Assembly: GCF_001552475.1 (NCBI RefSeq)
Contig: NZ_BCRG01000001.1
Span: forward strand, 124,001 to 188,000
Direction: 5' to 3'
DNA from: Microbacterium oleivorans NBRC 103075
GTDB taxonomy: Bacteria; Actinomycetota; Actinomycetes; Actinomycetales; Microbacteriaceae
Length of the DNA: 64,000 bases
This document shows, in pieces, positions 1 to 8,700 of this stretch (within the stretch, counting starts at the first letter, position 1; each line of letters starts with the position of its first letter). The notes beneath the pieces were generated by a model. That model saw only the letters and a list, made by a program, of their open reading frames with translations. It searched no databases and was not told the origin of the DNA. A program made the translations under genes and the position numbers.

Positions 1-141
1 CTTCACCTCGTGCAGCATTTCGTCGCTGACCACCCCGGCGACGAGCATGTCGCAGTGATTCCTCGCGTGGCGAAGGATGTTCAGGTGTCCCACGTGGAAC
101 AGATCGAACGCCCCCGCGGCATAGCCGATACGCACAGTCAT
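1..141 (-). CDS. Cytidylyltransferase family protein (TagD-like), C-terminus beyond window
   Basis: Only the first 47 codons lie in the window; the gene continues past the left edge. The reverse-strand translation starts MTVRIGYAAGAFDLFHVGHL and shows the nucleotidyltransferase signature HVGH at residues 16-19, after a beta-strand and the G-x-FD segment typical of glycerol-3-phosphate cytidylyltransferase/ADP-heptose-type enzymes. The family couples CTP (or ATP) to a phosphorylated alcohol or sugar. With a CDP-alcohol phosphotransferase 2 kb away, a CDP-activated alcohol for glycan decoration is a reasonable inference, but the substrate cannot be read from the fragment. The ATG at 141-139 follows a GGGGAG stretch that can act as ribosome binding site and lies in the loop of a hairpin (see the leader entry). 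This gene was too short for a plain ORF listing. Confidence 0.8.
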   Translation of the reverse strand, partial: MTVRIGYAAGAFDLFHVGHLNILRHARNHCDMLVAGVVSDEMLHEVK

Positions 142-203
142 AGCGAGCTCCCCAGCTTGCTAAATCGAGCCCCAACTCGAATCAGGCCCCCAAAGCCCGA
201 TTC
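142..203 (-). promoter_or_regulatory. Leader with three consecutive GGGG-loop hairpins before the cytidylyltransferase gene
   Basis: Read on the minus strand, three stem-loops follow one another up to the start codon. Positions 203-179 form a 9-bp stem (one G-T wobble) with loop TTTGGGG. Positions 180-165 form TCGAG / CTCGA with hexaloop TTGGGG. Positions 161-142 form AGC-A-AGCT / AGCT-C-GCT with tetraloop GGGG. The GGGG runs start 18-20 nt apart. The last loop is also the probable ribosome binding site. The first two stems share one or two bases at their junction. The same architecture occurs at 5062-5136 and 25062-25170. Confidence 0.6.
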
Positions 204-233
204 CTGGACACTACACCACGGTGGGCGCGAGCG

Positions 234-1169
234 TCACTGCGGGGTGCGTGGGCGGTACTCGAGGTAGCGGAATCCCGTGCCGCCGGCGGCCATGCCGATC
301 CCGCGCGCGGCGAGCCGAGCGCCTCGCGCCCGGTGCACCGTGGAGCGCGTGACGGCCCCGATGGCCCAGCGTCCGACGCCCGCCAGGGCGCGCGCGAGGC
401 CGACCGCCAGCCAGCGGAGCCGGCGTCGGAGTGTGCGGACCGCCCCATCTGCAAGCCGGATGTCGCTGCGGGCCGTCGTCGTGCCGACGCGGAACGCGCG
501 GCGCAGCACCCACGACGGCGTGGCGCGATCAGCCGGCACGTGATCGATGACGACAGCCCGCGGGGCGGCGACGATGCGTGCGCCGCGCCGTGTCAGCGCG
601 GACGTGAAGTGGATGTCCTCGCCGCCCGTGCGGCCGAACTCCTCGTCGAAGCGGATGCCTGTCGAGCGGAGGATCGAGACGTCGATCAGGAGGTTGTTGG
701 TGGGGGCCGCCGGCATCCGCTCGCCATCGGCGAACCGGACCCGACGGAAGAAACCACCCGCGACGATCCACTCAGCGGGAGGGACGTCGAACTCGGACTC
801 CACGCGACCCGACACGAGATCGGCGGTGCCGGCCGACCACGGCGAGACCAGCGCCTGCAGCCATCCCGGCGCGGGCACTTCGTCGTCGTCGATGAAGACC
901 AGAGCGTCGGCCCCCCGCGTGATCGCTTCGTCGAGGGCGCTGTTGCGGACCGCGGCCAGGCCGGGCCGCGGCTCGAGTCGGTAGTGGGCCCGGGCTGCTG
1001 CGGCGGCGTCCGCGGCGGTCCCCGCCGGGTCGTTGTCGATCACGACGACATCCACCTGCGCCGGGATGTCGTGGCGCTGTCCCGCGAGGGCGGTCAGGAG
1101 TCGAGCGAGGCGGTCGGGGCGTCGGTACGACGGGACCGCGATCAGAATGCTCGTGTCCGGCCCGATCAT
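234..1169 (-). CDS. Family 2 glycosyltransferase
   Basis: A 311-residue GT-A enzyme that would transfer a sugar from a nucleotide donor during assembly of the polysaccharide unit on the cytoplasmic membrane face. The N-terminus (MIGPDTSILIAVPSYRRPDR) is the standard GT2 first beta-strand. An acidic D-D-D-E metal/nucleotide motif follows in VFIDDDEVPAPGW, and a GGEDIHF acceptor-site motif resembles the ED region of GT2 enzymes. A longer in-frame ORF exists, but the ATG at 1169 overlaps the stop of the upstream gene by 4 nt (ATGA), which fixes the start. The C-terminal 90 residues are Arg/Ala-rich and may be membrane associated. Donor and linkage cannot be predicted. Confidence 0.85.
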   Translation of the reverse strand: MIGPDTSILIAVPSYRRPDRLARLLTALAGQRHDIPAQVDVVVIDNDPAGTAADAAAAARAHYRLEPRPGLAAVRNSALDEAITRGADALVFIDDDEVPAPGWLQALVSPWSAGTADLVSGRVESEFDVPPAEWIVAGGFFRRVRFADGERMPAAPTNNLLIDVSILRSTGIRFDEEFGRTGGEDIHFTSALTRRGARIVAAPRAVVIDHVPADRATPSWVLRRAFRVGTTTARSDIRLADGAVRTLRRRLRWLAVGLARALAGVGRWAIGAVTRSTVHRARGARLAARGIGMAAGGTGFRYLEYRPRTPQ

Positions 1170-2191
1170 GCGTCTCCTCGTCGGGCCCGGACGGCCCGCG
1201 CGAACGCGTCGCGATGGCGGATGCCGACGAGCGACCACCCGCGATCGTCGAGCTGCGGCGCGGTCGCCGGGGGCGCGGCCGCCGTCTGCGAAAACCGTTC
1301 GAGATCGTCGGCCGTGAGGTCGCCGTCGAACATCGAGACCCAGCCTTCCCCGACTTCGATCGCGAGTGCCTCGTTCACCTCGTTGCGGGGAACGAGCACG
1401 GGCCGGCCGAGGGAGAGCGCCGCGAGCGCCGTTCCCGAATTGTGCATGAACCGGTAGGGCAGCACGATTCCCGCGGCGGACAGGACGGCCCGGGCGAAGT
1501 CCTCCTCGGAGAGATACCGGAGGTCGAGGGAGATGCGTTCGTCAGCCGAGGCGAGCGTGCGGATCTCGTCGGCGAGCTCGCCTGTCGACGGGTTGCCCGC
1601 GATCCGGAGCGTCCAGTCCGCGAGGCCGGGCGAGGTCTCGCCGAAGCGTGCGATGAGCGACTCGACGCCTTTGTACCGCCGGACGAGCCCGACGAAGCCG
1701 AGCGAGCGCGGGACGGCGGGCGTCGGTGGGACGAACGCGAACCAGTCGCGGTAGTGGCCGTGGGGGATCACCGCCGACGGGATGCCGGGGCGGACCGGAG
1801 TCGACTCGTTGAGGCGGATGTGGAAGTCGGCACGACGGTCGATCCAGCGGAGGAGGAGGCGCTCCCAGCGGGAGTCCACGTCGGGGAGCTCGACGTTGTG
1901 GAGGGTGCGCACGATAGCTGTACGAGTGAGGCGCAGGCGCGCGATGAGCAGCGTGCCGAAGAGTCGGCGCACGAACTTCTTGGCGGGGGTGGCGCCTCCG
2001 AAAAGGGTCTCCGGCCAGTGGAAATGCAGAGCGTCGTACCTGCCCACCAATGCCGTCCGACGGTCGAAGCGCAGGTGCTCCAATCCCGGTGCCGCGGCCA
2101 GCGCGGCATCGAGCATGTGGACGTAGGGATTGGACGTCGCGCGCGGCGCGCCGAAGGACTGCATCACTCGCAGGCGGTCACCGGTCGACAT
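1166..2191 (-). CDS. GT-B fold glycosyltransferase
   Basis: A 341-residue protein with the two-Rossmann organisation of GT-B enzymes. The N-terminal half has ALHFHWPE and VRTLHNVE strands; a central IPHGHYRDWF motif is typical of a group of bacterial GumK/GumI-like and mannosyltransferase-like proteins. The C-terminal half has LGFVGLVRRYKGVESL and a donor-site segment (VLPYRFMHNSGTALAALSLGRPVLVP). It is translationally coupled to the downstream GT2 gene and divergent from the CDP-alcohol phosphotransferase gene. The start is uncertain: ATG at 2191 or ATG at 2165 (MQSFGAPRAT) are both possible and neither has a strong ribosome binding site. The sugar specificity is not predictable. Confidence 0.8.
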   Translation of the reverse strand: MSTGDRLRVMQSFGAPRATSNPYVHMLDAALAAAPGLEHLRFDRRTALVGRYDALHFHWPETLFGGATPAKKFVRRLFGTLLIARLRLTRTAIVRTLHNVELPDVDSRWERLLLRWIDRRADFHIRLNESTPVRPGIPSAVIPHGHYRDWFAFVPPTPAVPRSLGFVGLVRRYKGVESLIARFGETSPGLADWTLRIAGNPSTGELADEIRTLASADERISLDLRYLSEEDFARAVLSAAGIVLPYRFMHNSGTALAALSLGRPVLVPRNEVNEALAIEVGEGWVSMFDGDLTADDLERFSQTAAAPPATAPQLDDRGWSLVGIRHRDAFARAVRARRGDA

Positions 2192-2274
2192 GACGGACAG
2201 TCTGGCAGGTCGACGGACCCCCTATGCTCAGTCGCGGGGACGATGCATCTGGTCGGGGGATGGGGCATACGACG

Positions 2275-3006
2275 ATGAGTACATTCGGGGATTCGTACAG
2301 TCGGTTGGCGGCAGCGCAAAAGGGCCACGCCCGGGGAGCGCCCGCCTACTCGGTGTACGTGAACAGGCGGATCGGCCGGGTCATGGCGGCCGCCGCGCAC
2401 CAGTGGGGGATCACCCCCGACGGTGCGACGGGCATCAGCGCGCTGCACACGTTCGGTGCGCTCGTCCTTCTGGTGGTCGGCCCGGCGCAGTGGTGGACGG
2501 GATGCCTCGTGGCCCTCCTCCTCGTGCTCGGATACGCCTGGGACTCGGCGGACGGACAGCTCGCACGCCTCCGCGGCGGCGGGAGCCTCGCGGGCGAGTG
2601 GCTCGACCATTTCGTGGACGCCTTCAAGACGGCATCCCTGCATCTCTGCGTCTTGGTCGCGCTCTGGTGGCACACCGATCTGCGTGACACGCTCTGGCTG
2701 ATCGTGCCGCTCGCGTACTGCGTGATCGCCGTCGTGACATTCTTCGGGATGCTTCTCAACGACCTGCTGAAGGGCAAGAAGGGCGTCGACTCGACGCACG
2801 CCCGCGGCGGTGGCACGGCGCTGCGGTCGACGATCCTGCTCCCGACCGACTTCGGGCTCCTGTGCCTCGTCTTCGTGCTGTGGGGATTCCCGCCGGCCTT
2901 CCTGACCGTCTACACGCTTCTCATGATCGCGAACGGCGTCTTCCTGGCCGCGGCCGCCGTGAAGTGGCATCGGGAGATCCGCGCACTGGAGGTCGCGGCC
3001 CCGTGA
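2275..3006 (+). CDS. CDP-alcohol phosphatidyltransferase family membrane protein
   Basis: About 243 residues with several hydrophobic segments. The complete CDP-alcohol phosphotransferase signature is visible: D-S-A-DG-Q-L-AR, eight residues, G, three residues, D, three residues, D (DSADGQLAR ... GEWLDHFVD). The family transfers a phospho-alcohol or diacylglycerol-phosphate from a CDP donor with release of CMP at the membrane. Its position among glycosyltransferases and near a cytidylyltransferase suggests phospho-alcohol decoration of the glycan or of a lipid acceptor, rather than housekeeping phospholipid synthesis; this is inference. ATG 2275 is chosen because the MSTFGDSY start keeps the body; in-frame ATGs at 2224 and 2260 remain possible. 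The next gene starts within its stop codon. Confidence 0.8.
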   Translation: MSTFGDSYSRLAAAQKGHARGAPAYSVYVNRRIGRVMAAAAHQWGITPDGATGISALHTFGALVLLVVGPAQWWTGCLVALLLVLGYAWDSADGQLARLRGGGSLAGEWLDHFVDAFKTASLHLCVLVALWWHTDLRDTLWLIVPLAYCVIAVVTFFGMLLNDLLKGKKGVDSTHARGGGTALRSTILLPTDFGLLCLVFVLWGFPPAFLTVYTLLMIANGVFLAAAAVKWHREIRALEVAAP

Positions 3007-3902
3007 TCCCGCGCACGGCAGTAGTGATCGTGAACTACGGCGCCATCGGGATCCTGGAACCCAATGCGGCGAACGTCTCCCCGCCCGGCGGGGGGTTCGT
3101 CGTGGTGGTGGACTGCTTCAGCTCAGCCAGCGAGCGTCAGCGCGTCGAGGCTGCGTGCGCGCGTCACGGGTGGGTCCCCGTGATGCTTGCCGAGAACGCC
3201 GGGTTCGGCGGCGGCACGAACGCGGGTGCGGTTGCCGCCCTGCAACGCGGAGCCGAAGTCATCGTCGGGCTCAACCCCGACGCGACGATCGATCCCGACA
3301 GTCTCGTCCAGCTGGCTCGGACCGCCGCCGAGGATCCGAGCGCACTCGTATCGCCGACCATCGTCGACGGTGCCGGCGGTGTCTGGTTCGGCGGGAGCGA
3401 TCTGTACCTCGATGACGGCTCGATCGCCGGCATCCGGCGTCGGGTGGAGCGAACGGGTCGACCGCGACACGAGTGGGCGACGGGGGCCTGCTTCGCGATG
3501 TCCGCCGAGCTGTGGGAACGTCTGGGCGGGTTCGACGAGGAGTACTTCCTCTACTGGGAGGACGTCGACCTGTCGCGCCGGGTGCTCGACCTCGGCGGGT
3601 CTCTCCGCACCCTCGCCGCGACGGCGGTCCACGATGAGGGGCAGACCCACGTCGACGCGGTGCGCGGGCGCGCCAAATCCGAGACGTACTACTACCACAA
3701 CATCCGGAACCGGCTGCTCTACGCAGCCAAGCACGGGGATGCCGAGACGATCAGACGGTGGTGGCGGGCGACGCCCCGCGTCTCGTGGCAGATCCTGATG
3801 CAAGGCGGCCGCGCGCAGCTGCGCACCGTCGCCCCGTGGCGCGCTCTGCTGCGCGGCATCCGCGACGGACGCCGCGCCCTCCGCTCAGCGTCGGTGCGGT
3901 AG
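3003..3902 (+). CDS. Family 2 glycosyltransferase (rhamnosyltransferase-like)
   Basis: A 299-residue GT2 enzyme. GTG 3003 overlaps the stop of the phosphotransferase gene (GTGA), and the resulting N-terminus (IPRTAVVIVNYG) is the family's first strand. Motifs include GLNPDATIDPDSL (the metal-binding NPD region), the GACFAMSAELWERLGGFDEEYFLYWEDVDLS block with the ED acceptor motif, and a late YYYHNIRNRLLYA segment typical of WbbL-type rhamnosyltransferases. It should act on a lipid-linked intermediate at the cytoplasmic membrane. Rhamnose as donor is a family tendency, not proven. The gene runs convergently into the neighbouring GT4 gene with only 7 nt between stops. Confidence 0.85.
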   Translation: MIPRTAVVIVNYGAIGILEPNAANVSPPGGGFVVVVDCFSSASERQRVEAACARHGWVPVMLAENAGFGGGTNAGAVAALQRGAEVIVGLNPDATIDPDSLVQLARTAAEDPSALVSPTIVDGAGGVWFGGSDLYLDDGSIAGIRRRVERTGRPRHEWATGACFAMSAELWERLGGFDEEYFLYWEDVDLSRRVLDLGGSLRTLAATAVHDEGQTHVDAVRGRAKSETYYYHNIRNRLLYAAKHGDAETIRRWWRATPRVSWQILMQGGRAQLRTVAPWRALLRGIRDGRRALRSASVR

Positions 3903-3909
3903 CGCTCGT

Positions 3910-4971
3910 TCAGGCGTTCTGCGCCGCCGCGCGGAGACGTTCCACCGCGGAACGCCACGTGTGGCGTGCGGCTGTCGCGTCGCGGACCGCGGCATCCGGG
4001 CGCCTTCCCCACGCGCCGTCGATCGCCGCGGCGATGCTCTCGCGGGGAGCCGACGGGGCGACGAAGTGCGCGTACGAGCCGACCGTCTCACGGAAGACGG
4101 GGATGTCGCTCGCGAGGAGCGGCGCTCCGAACCAGGCCGCCTCCACGGCGGGAAGCCCGAAACCCTCGTCGAGACTCAGGCTGATGACGAGGGATGCCTG
4201 GGCGTAGAGCCAGGCGACCTCCTCGTCGGGCAGCGACCCCAAGAAGACCACGCGGCCCTCGGTGACGGCGGCTCGCACGTCGTCGGGCACGTCTGTGCTC
4301 ACACCGGAGTGCGCCGTTCCCCCCACGATGTACAGCGGAGTCCGCGGCGTGATCGACGACGCGAGCCGGGCGCCACCGATGATCGCCGCGAGATTCTTCC
4401 GCACGTTCAACCGGCCGACGGTGACGGCGAACTCGGATGAGGCGGGCACGGCATCCGGCCGCTGCGGCTCCGCGCTCGTCAGGGCCGAGGGGATGCCGAG
4501 CCCCACGGCGACGGGGGACAGGCGCGGAGCGAGACGCGAGATCCGTCTCGCTTCCGTCTCGCTGGATGTCGTGACGACCGCGGCCCGCCGCGCCCAAGGC
4601 AGCATGGGGGCGAAGTAGAGCCGCTCCCGGCGGGAGAACCACTCCGGGTTGTCGTGGAACATCGCGTCGTGCACGAACGCGACGGATCGCCCGGCCCTCG
4701 GTGCGTAGTTGTGGACCACGCTCACGTCGGCGCGGGACGCTCGCGCGAGGCGCGGCAGCTGCCACCGGTTGGCCAGGGAGTGCGGCCACAGGCTCGTGCG
4801 GACGACCTCCGCGCCTGCGGGGACATCGGACGCGTCGGCATCCTTCCGAAGCGCGAGGACGATCTCGTCGTCCGGGAAAGCGTCGGCCCAGGCCTGGATG
4901 AATTCCCGCTGGACCGTCCGGTTGGCTCCCGGTCCCCGGGCCCACCAGAAGGCATCGAACATCACTCGCAT
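3910..4971 (-). CDS. Family 4 (GT-B) glycosyltransferase
   Basis: A 353-residue protein with GT4 domain organisation. The N-terminus (MRVMFDAFWWARGPGANRTV) is followed by an acceptor domain. The C-terminal nucleotide-sugar domain has a VTVGRLNVRKNL strand and the E-x7-E type motif SLDEGFGLPAVEA near residue 275. A longer reading frame reaches 5592, but that part is antisense to the lipoprotein gene. ATG 4971 is preceded by a GGGGGGG stretch usable as ribosome binding site, and a TAGGAT -10-like hexamer lies just upstream on the minus strand. It is divergent from the lipoprotein gene, so 4972-5125 must hold both promoters. Confidence 0.85.
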   Translation of the reverse strand: MRVMFDAFWWARGPGANRTVQREFIQAWADAFPDDEIVLALRKDADASDVPAGAEVVRTSLWPHSLANRWQLPRLARASRADVSVVHNYAPRAGRSVAFVHDAMFHDNPEWFSRRERLYFAPMLPWARRAAVVTTSSETEARRISRLAPRLSPVAVGLGIPSALTSAEPQRPDAVPASSEFAVTVGRLNVRKNLAAIIGGARLASSITPRTPLYIVGGTAHSGVSTDVPDDVRAAVTEGRVVFLGSLPDEEVAWLYAQASLVISLSLDEGFGLPAVEAAWFGAPLLASDIPVFRETVGSYAHFVAPSAPRESIAAAIDGAWGRRPDAAVRDATAARHTWRSAVERLRAAAQNA

Positions 4972-5026
4972 AGTCCCCCCCGGGGTCATCCTACGAGCAC
5001 CGCTCGGGGTTCTCGGAACACAACAC

Positions 5027-5055
5027 TTGCGCCGGGGGCCGGGAGGACGTATGTT
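5027..5055 (+). promoter_or_regulatory. Candidate promoter of the lipoprotein / 1804-aa protein unit
   Basis: TTGCGC at 5027-5032 and TATGTT at 5050-5055 are separated by 17 bp and match the housekeeping -35/-10 arrangement. The -10 overlaps one arm of a CACAACA (5019-5025) / TGTTGTG (5052-5058) inverted repeat that flanks the promoter and could be an operator. A start site near 5062 would place the first GGGG hairpin at the very 5' end of the transcript. Confidence 0.5.
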
Positions 5056-5061
5056 GTGCAC

Positions 5062-5136
5062 GATCCTGCTGGGGGTGGGATCTCTCGTTGGGGAACGAGA
5101 ATCGACTTGGGGGTCGGGGTTTTTCGTGGGGACAAA
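5062..5136 (+). promoter_or_regulatory. Leader with four GGGG-loop hairpins at exact 19-nt pitch
   Basis: NTGGGG hexamers start at 5069, 5088, 5107 and 5126, exactly 19 nt apart. Each lies in the loop of a potential stem: GATCC 5062-5066 / GGATC 5078-5082; TCTCGTT 5083-5089 / AACGAGA 5094-5100 with tetraloop GGGG; CGAC 5103-5106 / GTCG 5113-5116 with hexaloop TTGGGG; TTT-C-GT / ACAAA around 5122-5136 with loop GGGG. The arms differ between hairpins while the loop is kept, which argues for structure rather than simple tandem duplication. A TTTTT run at 5120-5124 follows the third hairpin and could allow attenuation. Confidence 0.65.
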
Positions 5137-5152
5137 TGATGCTTGGCGTTTC

Positions 5153-5740
5153 ATGCGCCGGCCGCAGCTCGGAGCGGTGCTCGCGCTTTCTGGCGCGGCC
5201 CTCCTGACAGGCTGCAGTGCCGTGACGATCGCCGAACCGGCGGCCGTCCACGCTCCGGCGAGCGCTTCGCCGACACCGATCGACGCGGATGCGCCTGCTC
5301 CGCAGCCGACCGAAGAGGCGGATGCTCCGACGAAGGCGCCCGACGCCGAGGTCGAGACGGGCTCCCTGGACGGCCCGATCGACCTGTCCACGGGGCTCGT
5401 CGTCGAGCTCGAGTCCGTGTCGTCGACCACCGTCGAGGCCGCGACTCCGGGCGAAGTGTCCGGGTCGGCCGTCGTGGTCCGCGTGATCGCGCGCAACGAC
5501 TCGCGGAAGGCCGCGGATCTCGACTCCGCCGTCGTCACGCTCACGGCAGCCGACGGGGAGTACGGCGTCGGCACGACCGCGGGGCCGAACAAGCCCCTCG
5601 CCGGTGAACTCGAGCCGGGGTCCTCGGCGACCGGTTCCTATGTCTTCATGCTCGACCGGGCGGCCAACCGCGCCGTGACCGTGAGCGTCAACTACTCGGC
5701 GGGACAGCCTGTCGCCGAATTCTCGGGAAAGACGGACTGA
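5153..5740 (+). CDS. Secreted lipoprotein of unknown function in the EPS locus
   Basis: About 195 residues. The N-terminus MRRPQLGAVLALSGAALLTGC is a complete lipoprotein signal with lipobox LLTGC; the Cys would be lipidated and anchor the protein outside the membrane. A Pro/Ala/Glu-rich linker (about residues 30-70) precedes a beta-rich domain with GEVSGSAVVVRVIARNDS and a closing GSSATGSYVFMLDRAANRAVTVSVNY. This resembles DUF4352-like/immunoglobulin-like extracellular lipoproteins, an uncertain match. ATG 5153 gives the cleanest signal peptide; an in-frame GTG at 5126 has better GGGG spacing and would add nine residues. A 23-codon ORF starting at ATG 5136 overlaps in another frame. The stop overlaps the ATG of the giant secreted protein by one base, indicating coupling. 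Confidence 0.75.
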   Translation: MRRPQLGAVLALSGAALLTGCSAVTIAEPAAVHAPASASPTPIDADAPAPQPTEEADAPTKAPDAEVETGSLDGPIDLSTGLVVELESVSSTTVEAATPGEVSGSAVVVRVIARNDSRKAADLDSAVVTLTAADGEYGVGTTAGPNKPLAGELEPGSSATGSYVFMLDRAANRAVTVSVNYSAGQPVAEFSGKTD

Positions 5741-8700
5741 TGATGACACGGACAACGACTCGGAAGCCCTCGAGGCTTGCTCGGGCGGTGAGTGTGCTCG
5801 CGGCGGCGGTGCTCGTCGGCGGTGGCGTGCTGGCAGTGTCGCCGGCTGCGCAGGCCGCCGAGCCCGTTTCGCCCCAGACTGCACCGCTGCTGCAGCGCGA
5901 CGCTGACGTCGCGACCGCTGACGCGCTTCCGACGGTGCAGATCGACGACGGCTACGTGTGGGCGCAGACCACGATCGGCACCACGGTGTACGCAGCCGGC
6001 TCCTTCAAGAACGCGCGCGCTGCCCTGGCGGCGCCGGGGACGAGCCTCACTCCGCGGTCGAACATCCTCGCTTACGACATCACGACCGGCAACCTGAAGT
6101 CGTTCGCGCCGCAGGTCAACGGCGTCATCAAGGCGATCGCCGCCTCGCCCGACGGCAGCCGGATCTACATCGGCGGATCGTTCAATCAGGTGAACGGCGC
6201 CACGCGCTACAACTTCGCCGCCCTCGACGCGACGTCGGGCGCCCTCGTCTCCGGCTTCTCTCCGTCTGTCGGCGGCACCGGTGTGTACGCGCTCGCCGCA
6301 ACGGGCGACACCGTTTACGTCGGTGGGCGCTTCACGCAGGGCAACGGCGTCGCTCGCGGCAATCTGGCGGCGTTCAGCGCGGCCAACGGCGCGCTCCTGT
6401 CATGGGCGCCGACCACCGACCTCCAGGTCGATGCGATGGTCATGGAGCCCGGAAACCAGAAGGTGATCGTCGCCGGCCGCTTCTACACCGTCAACGGTGT
6501 CGGCGGCCAGCAGCGCGGCATCGCCGCCCTCGACCCCGCCACCGGCCAGACTGTCCCGTGGGCAGTGACCTCGGTCATCCAGAACGGCTACGCCGAGGGC
6601 CCGAACGCGGGCCGCAGCGGAATCTTCACGCTCGCGGCGGACGCGGGCGGTGTCTACGGCACCGGGTGGACGTACGCCGATGTCGCGACGGGCAACATCG
6701 AGGGGACGTTCGCGGTGAACGCCGGCGCGGGAGATCTCCGCTGGCTCGCCGACTGCCACGGAGACCACTACGGGGTCTACTCCACCGGCAAGGTCGTGTA
6801 CTCGACGAGCCACACGCACCAGTGCGACACCGTCAACCTCTGGCCCGAGCAGCCCAAGCGTCAGTACCGCTACATCGAGGCGTACACCGCCGATGCACGT
6901 GGCACGCTGTCACGGACGCCGAGCGAGAGCAACATCTACAAGAACTGGGCAGGGACGCCCTCCCCGTCGGCCTACGCCTGGTACCCCGACTTCACCGTCG
7001 GTTCGACGTCCGGACTGGGGCAGGCTGGTCTGTCCATTACGGGTGCAGGGGACTTCATCTCCGTCGCCGGCGAGTTCGGCAGCGTGAACAACGGGCGCTA
7101 CCAGGGAATCGTGCGCTTCTCCACGAAGCCCTCGACCGGTGCGAAGCAGGGTCCTCGCATCGCGACGGCGGCGTGGACTCCGAGCGCACGCTCGATCTCG
7201 GCAGGTGAGGCTCGGGTGCAGATCCAGGCCAACTGGGACCGCGATGACATGAATCTGACCTACGAGCTCCGCCGCAGTGGGCGCTCGACTCCCGTGGCGA
7301 CGACGACCGTGGCATCCACCTGGTGGCAGCGACCGGGGATCGTCCTCAAGGACACCGACGTCGTGGCCGGACAGACGTACACGTACACGGTGGTGGCCAA
7401 GGACGCGAACGGGAACACTGTGCAGAGTTCTCCCGCCAGCGTCACGATCGCCTCGCAGTCCGCTTCGGCGTACGCGACCGCGGTCATCGACGACAGCGCC
7501 TCGCACTACTGGCCCCTCGGAGAAGACTCGGGAACGGCCGGCTTCGATTGGGCCGGAAGCGACGATCTGACGGTGAACGGCGCGACTCGCGGCCTGCCCG
7601 GACAGAACCAGACCACGAGCACCAAGGCCACGGACTTCGCAGGCGCGGACGGTTCATTCGCCTCCACCGTGTCTTCCGAGGCAGGGTCCAACACGTTCTC
7701 CGTCGAGGCCTGGTTCAAGACGACCAGTACCTCCGGTGGAAAGATCATCGGCTTCGGCGACAACTCGACCGGTACGTCCGGCAGCTACGACCGGCACGTC
7801 TACCTCAGCAACGACGGACGCGTGACGTTCGGTGTCTATCCGAACAGCGTCCAGACGCTCGAGAGCGGCACCGGCTACAACGACGGCACGTGGCACCACG
7901 TCGTCGGCACGCTCTCTTCTGCGGGGATGACCCTCTACCTCGACGGCGCGCTCGTCGGCGGACGTACGGATGTCACCTCGGCGCAGGGGTACAACGGCTA
8001 TTGGAAGATCGGCGGCGACAACACCGGTGGCTGGCCCAATGGAGGCAGCAGCAACTACCTCGCCGGTTCCATCTCGGACGTCGCCGTGTACCCGTCGGCG
8101 CTGAGCATCGACGCCGTCAACCGTCACTACTTCGCGAGCGGTCGAGGCACGGCACCTGCTGCGGCGCCGACCGACGCCTACGGCAAGTCGGTGTACGCGT
8201 TGAAGCCTTCGCTCTACTGGCGTCTCGACGAGACCACCGGCAACGCCGCGGCTGACGCGAGCGGTGCGGGTTACGCCTACCCCGGCACCTACTTCGGCGG
8301 TGTCACCAAGGGGGCGCCGAGCGCACTCGCGACCGGCGCCGGCACGTCGATCTCTCTGAGCCCCAACGGTCAGACCGGTGTGACGGGCGACAAGCAGGTC
8401 TTCAACCCGTCGACCTACTCGATGGAGACGTGGTTCAAGACGACGAGCACGAACGGCGGCAAGCTGATCGGGTTCGGCAGCAACCGCACCGGAGAGAGCG
8501 GCAGCTACGACCGTCACGTCTACATGAGCGGCGACGGCGTCGTGAAGTTCGGTGTCTGGAACGGATGGGCCGGGATCGTGCAGAGCGCGCCCGGGTTCAA
8601 CAACGGCGCTTGGCACCACCTGGTGGCCACGCAGTCGGCTGCGGGCATGCGCCTGTACCTCGACGGCCAGCTCGTCGACCAGAACGACATCACCACCGCC

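Noticed and set aside
5136..5207. 23-codon ORF (MMLGVSCAG...) starting in the lipoprotein leader
   Set aside because: It has reasonable GGGG spacing and could be a leader peptide, but lacks any feature of an attenuator peptide and overlaps the lipoprotein gene; not supported enough to annotate.
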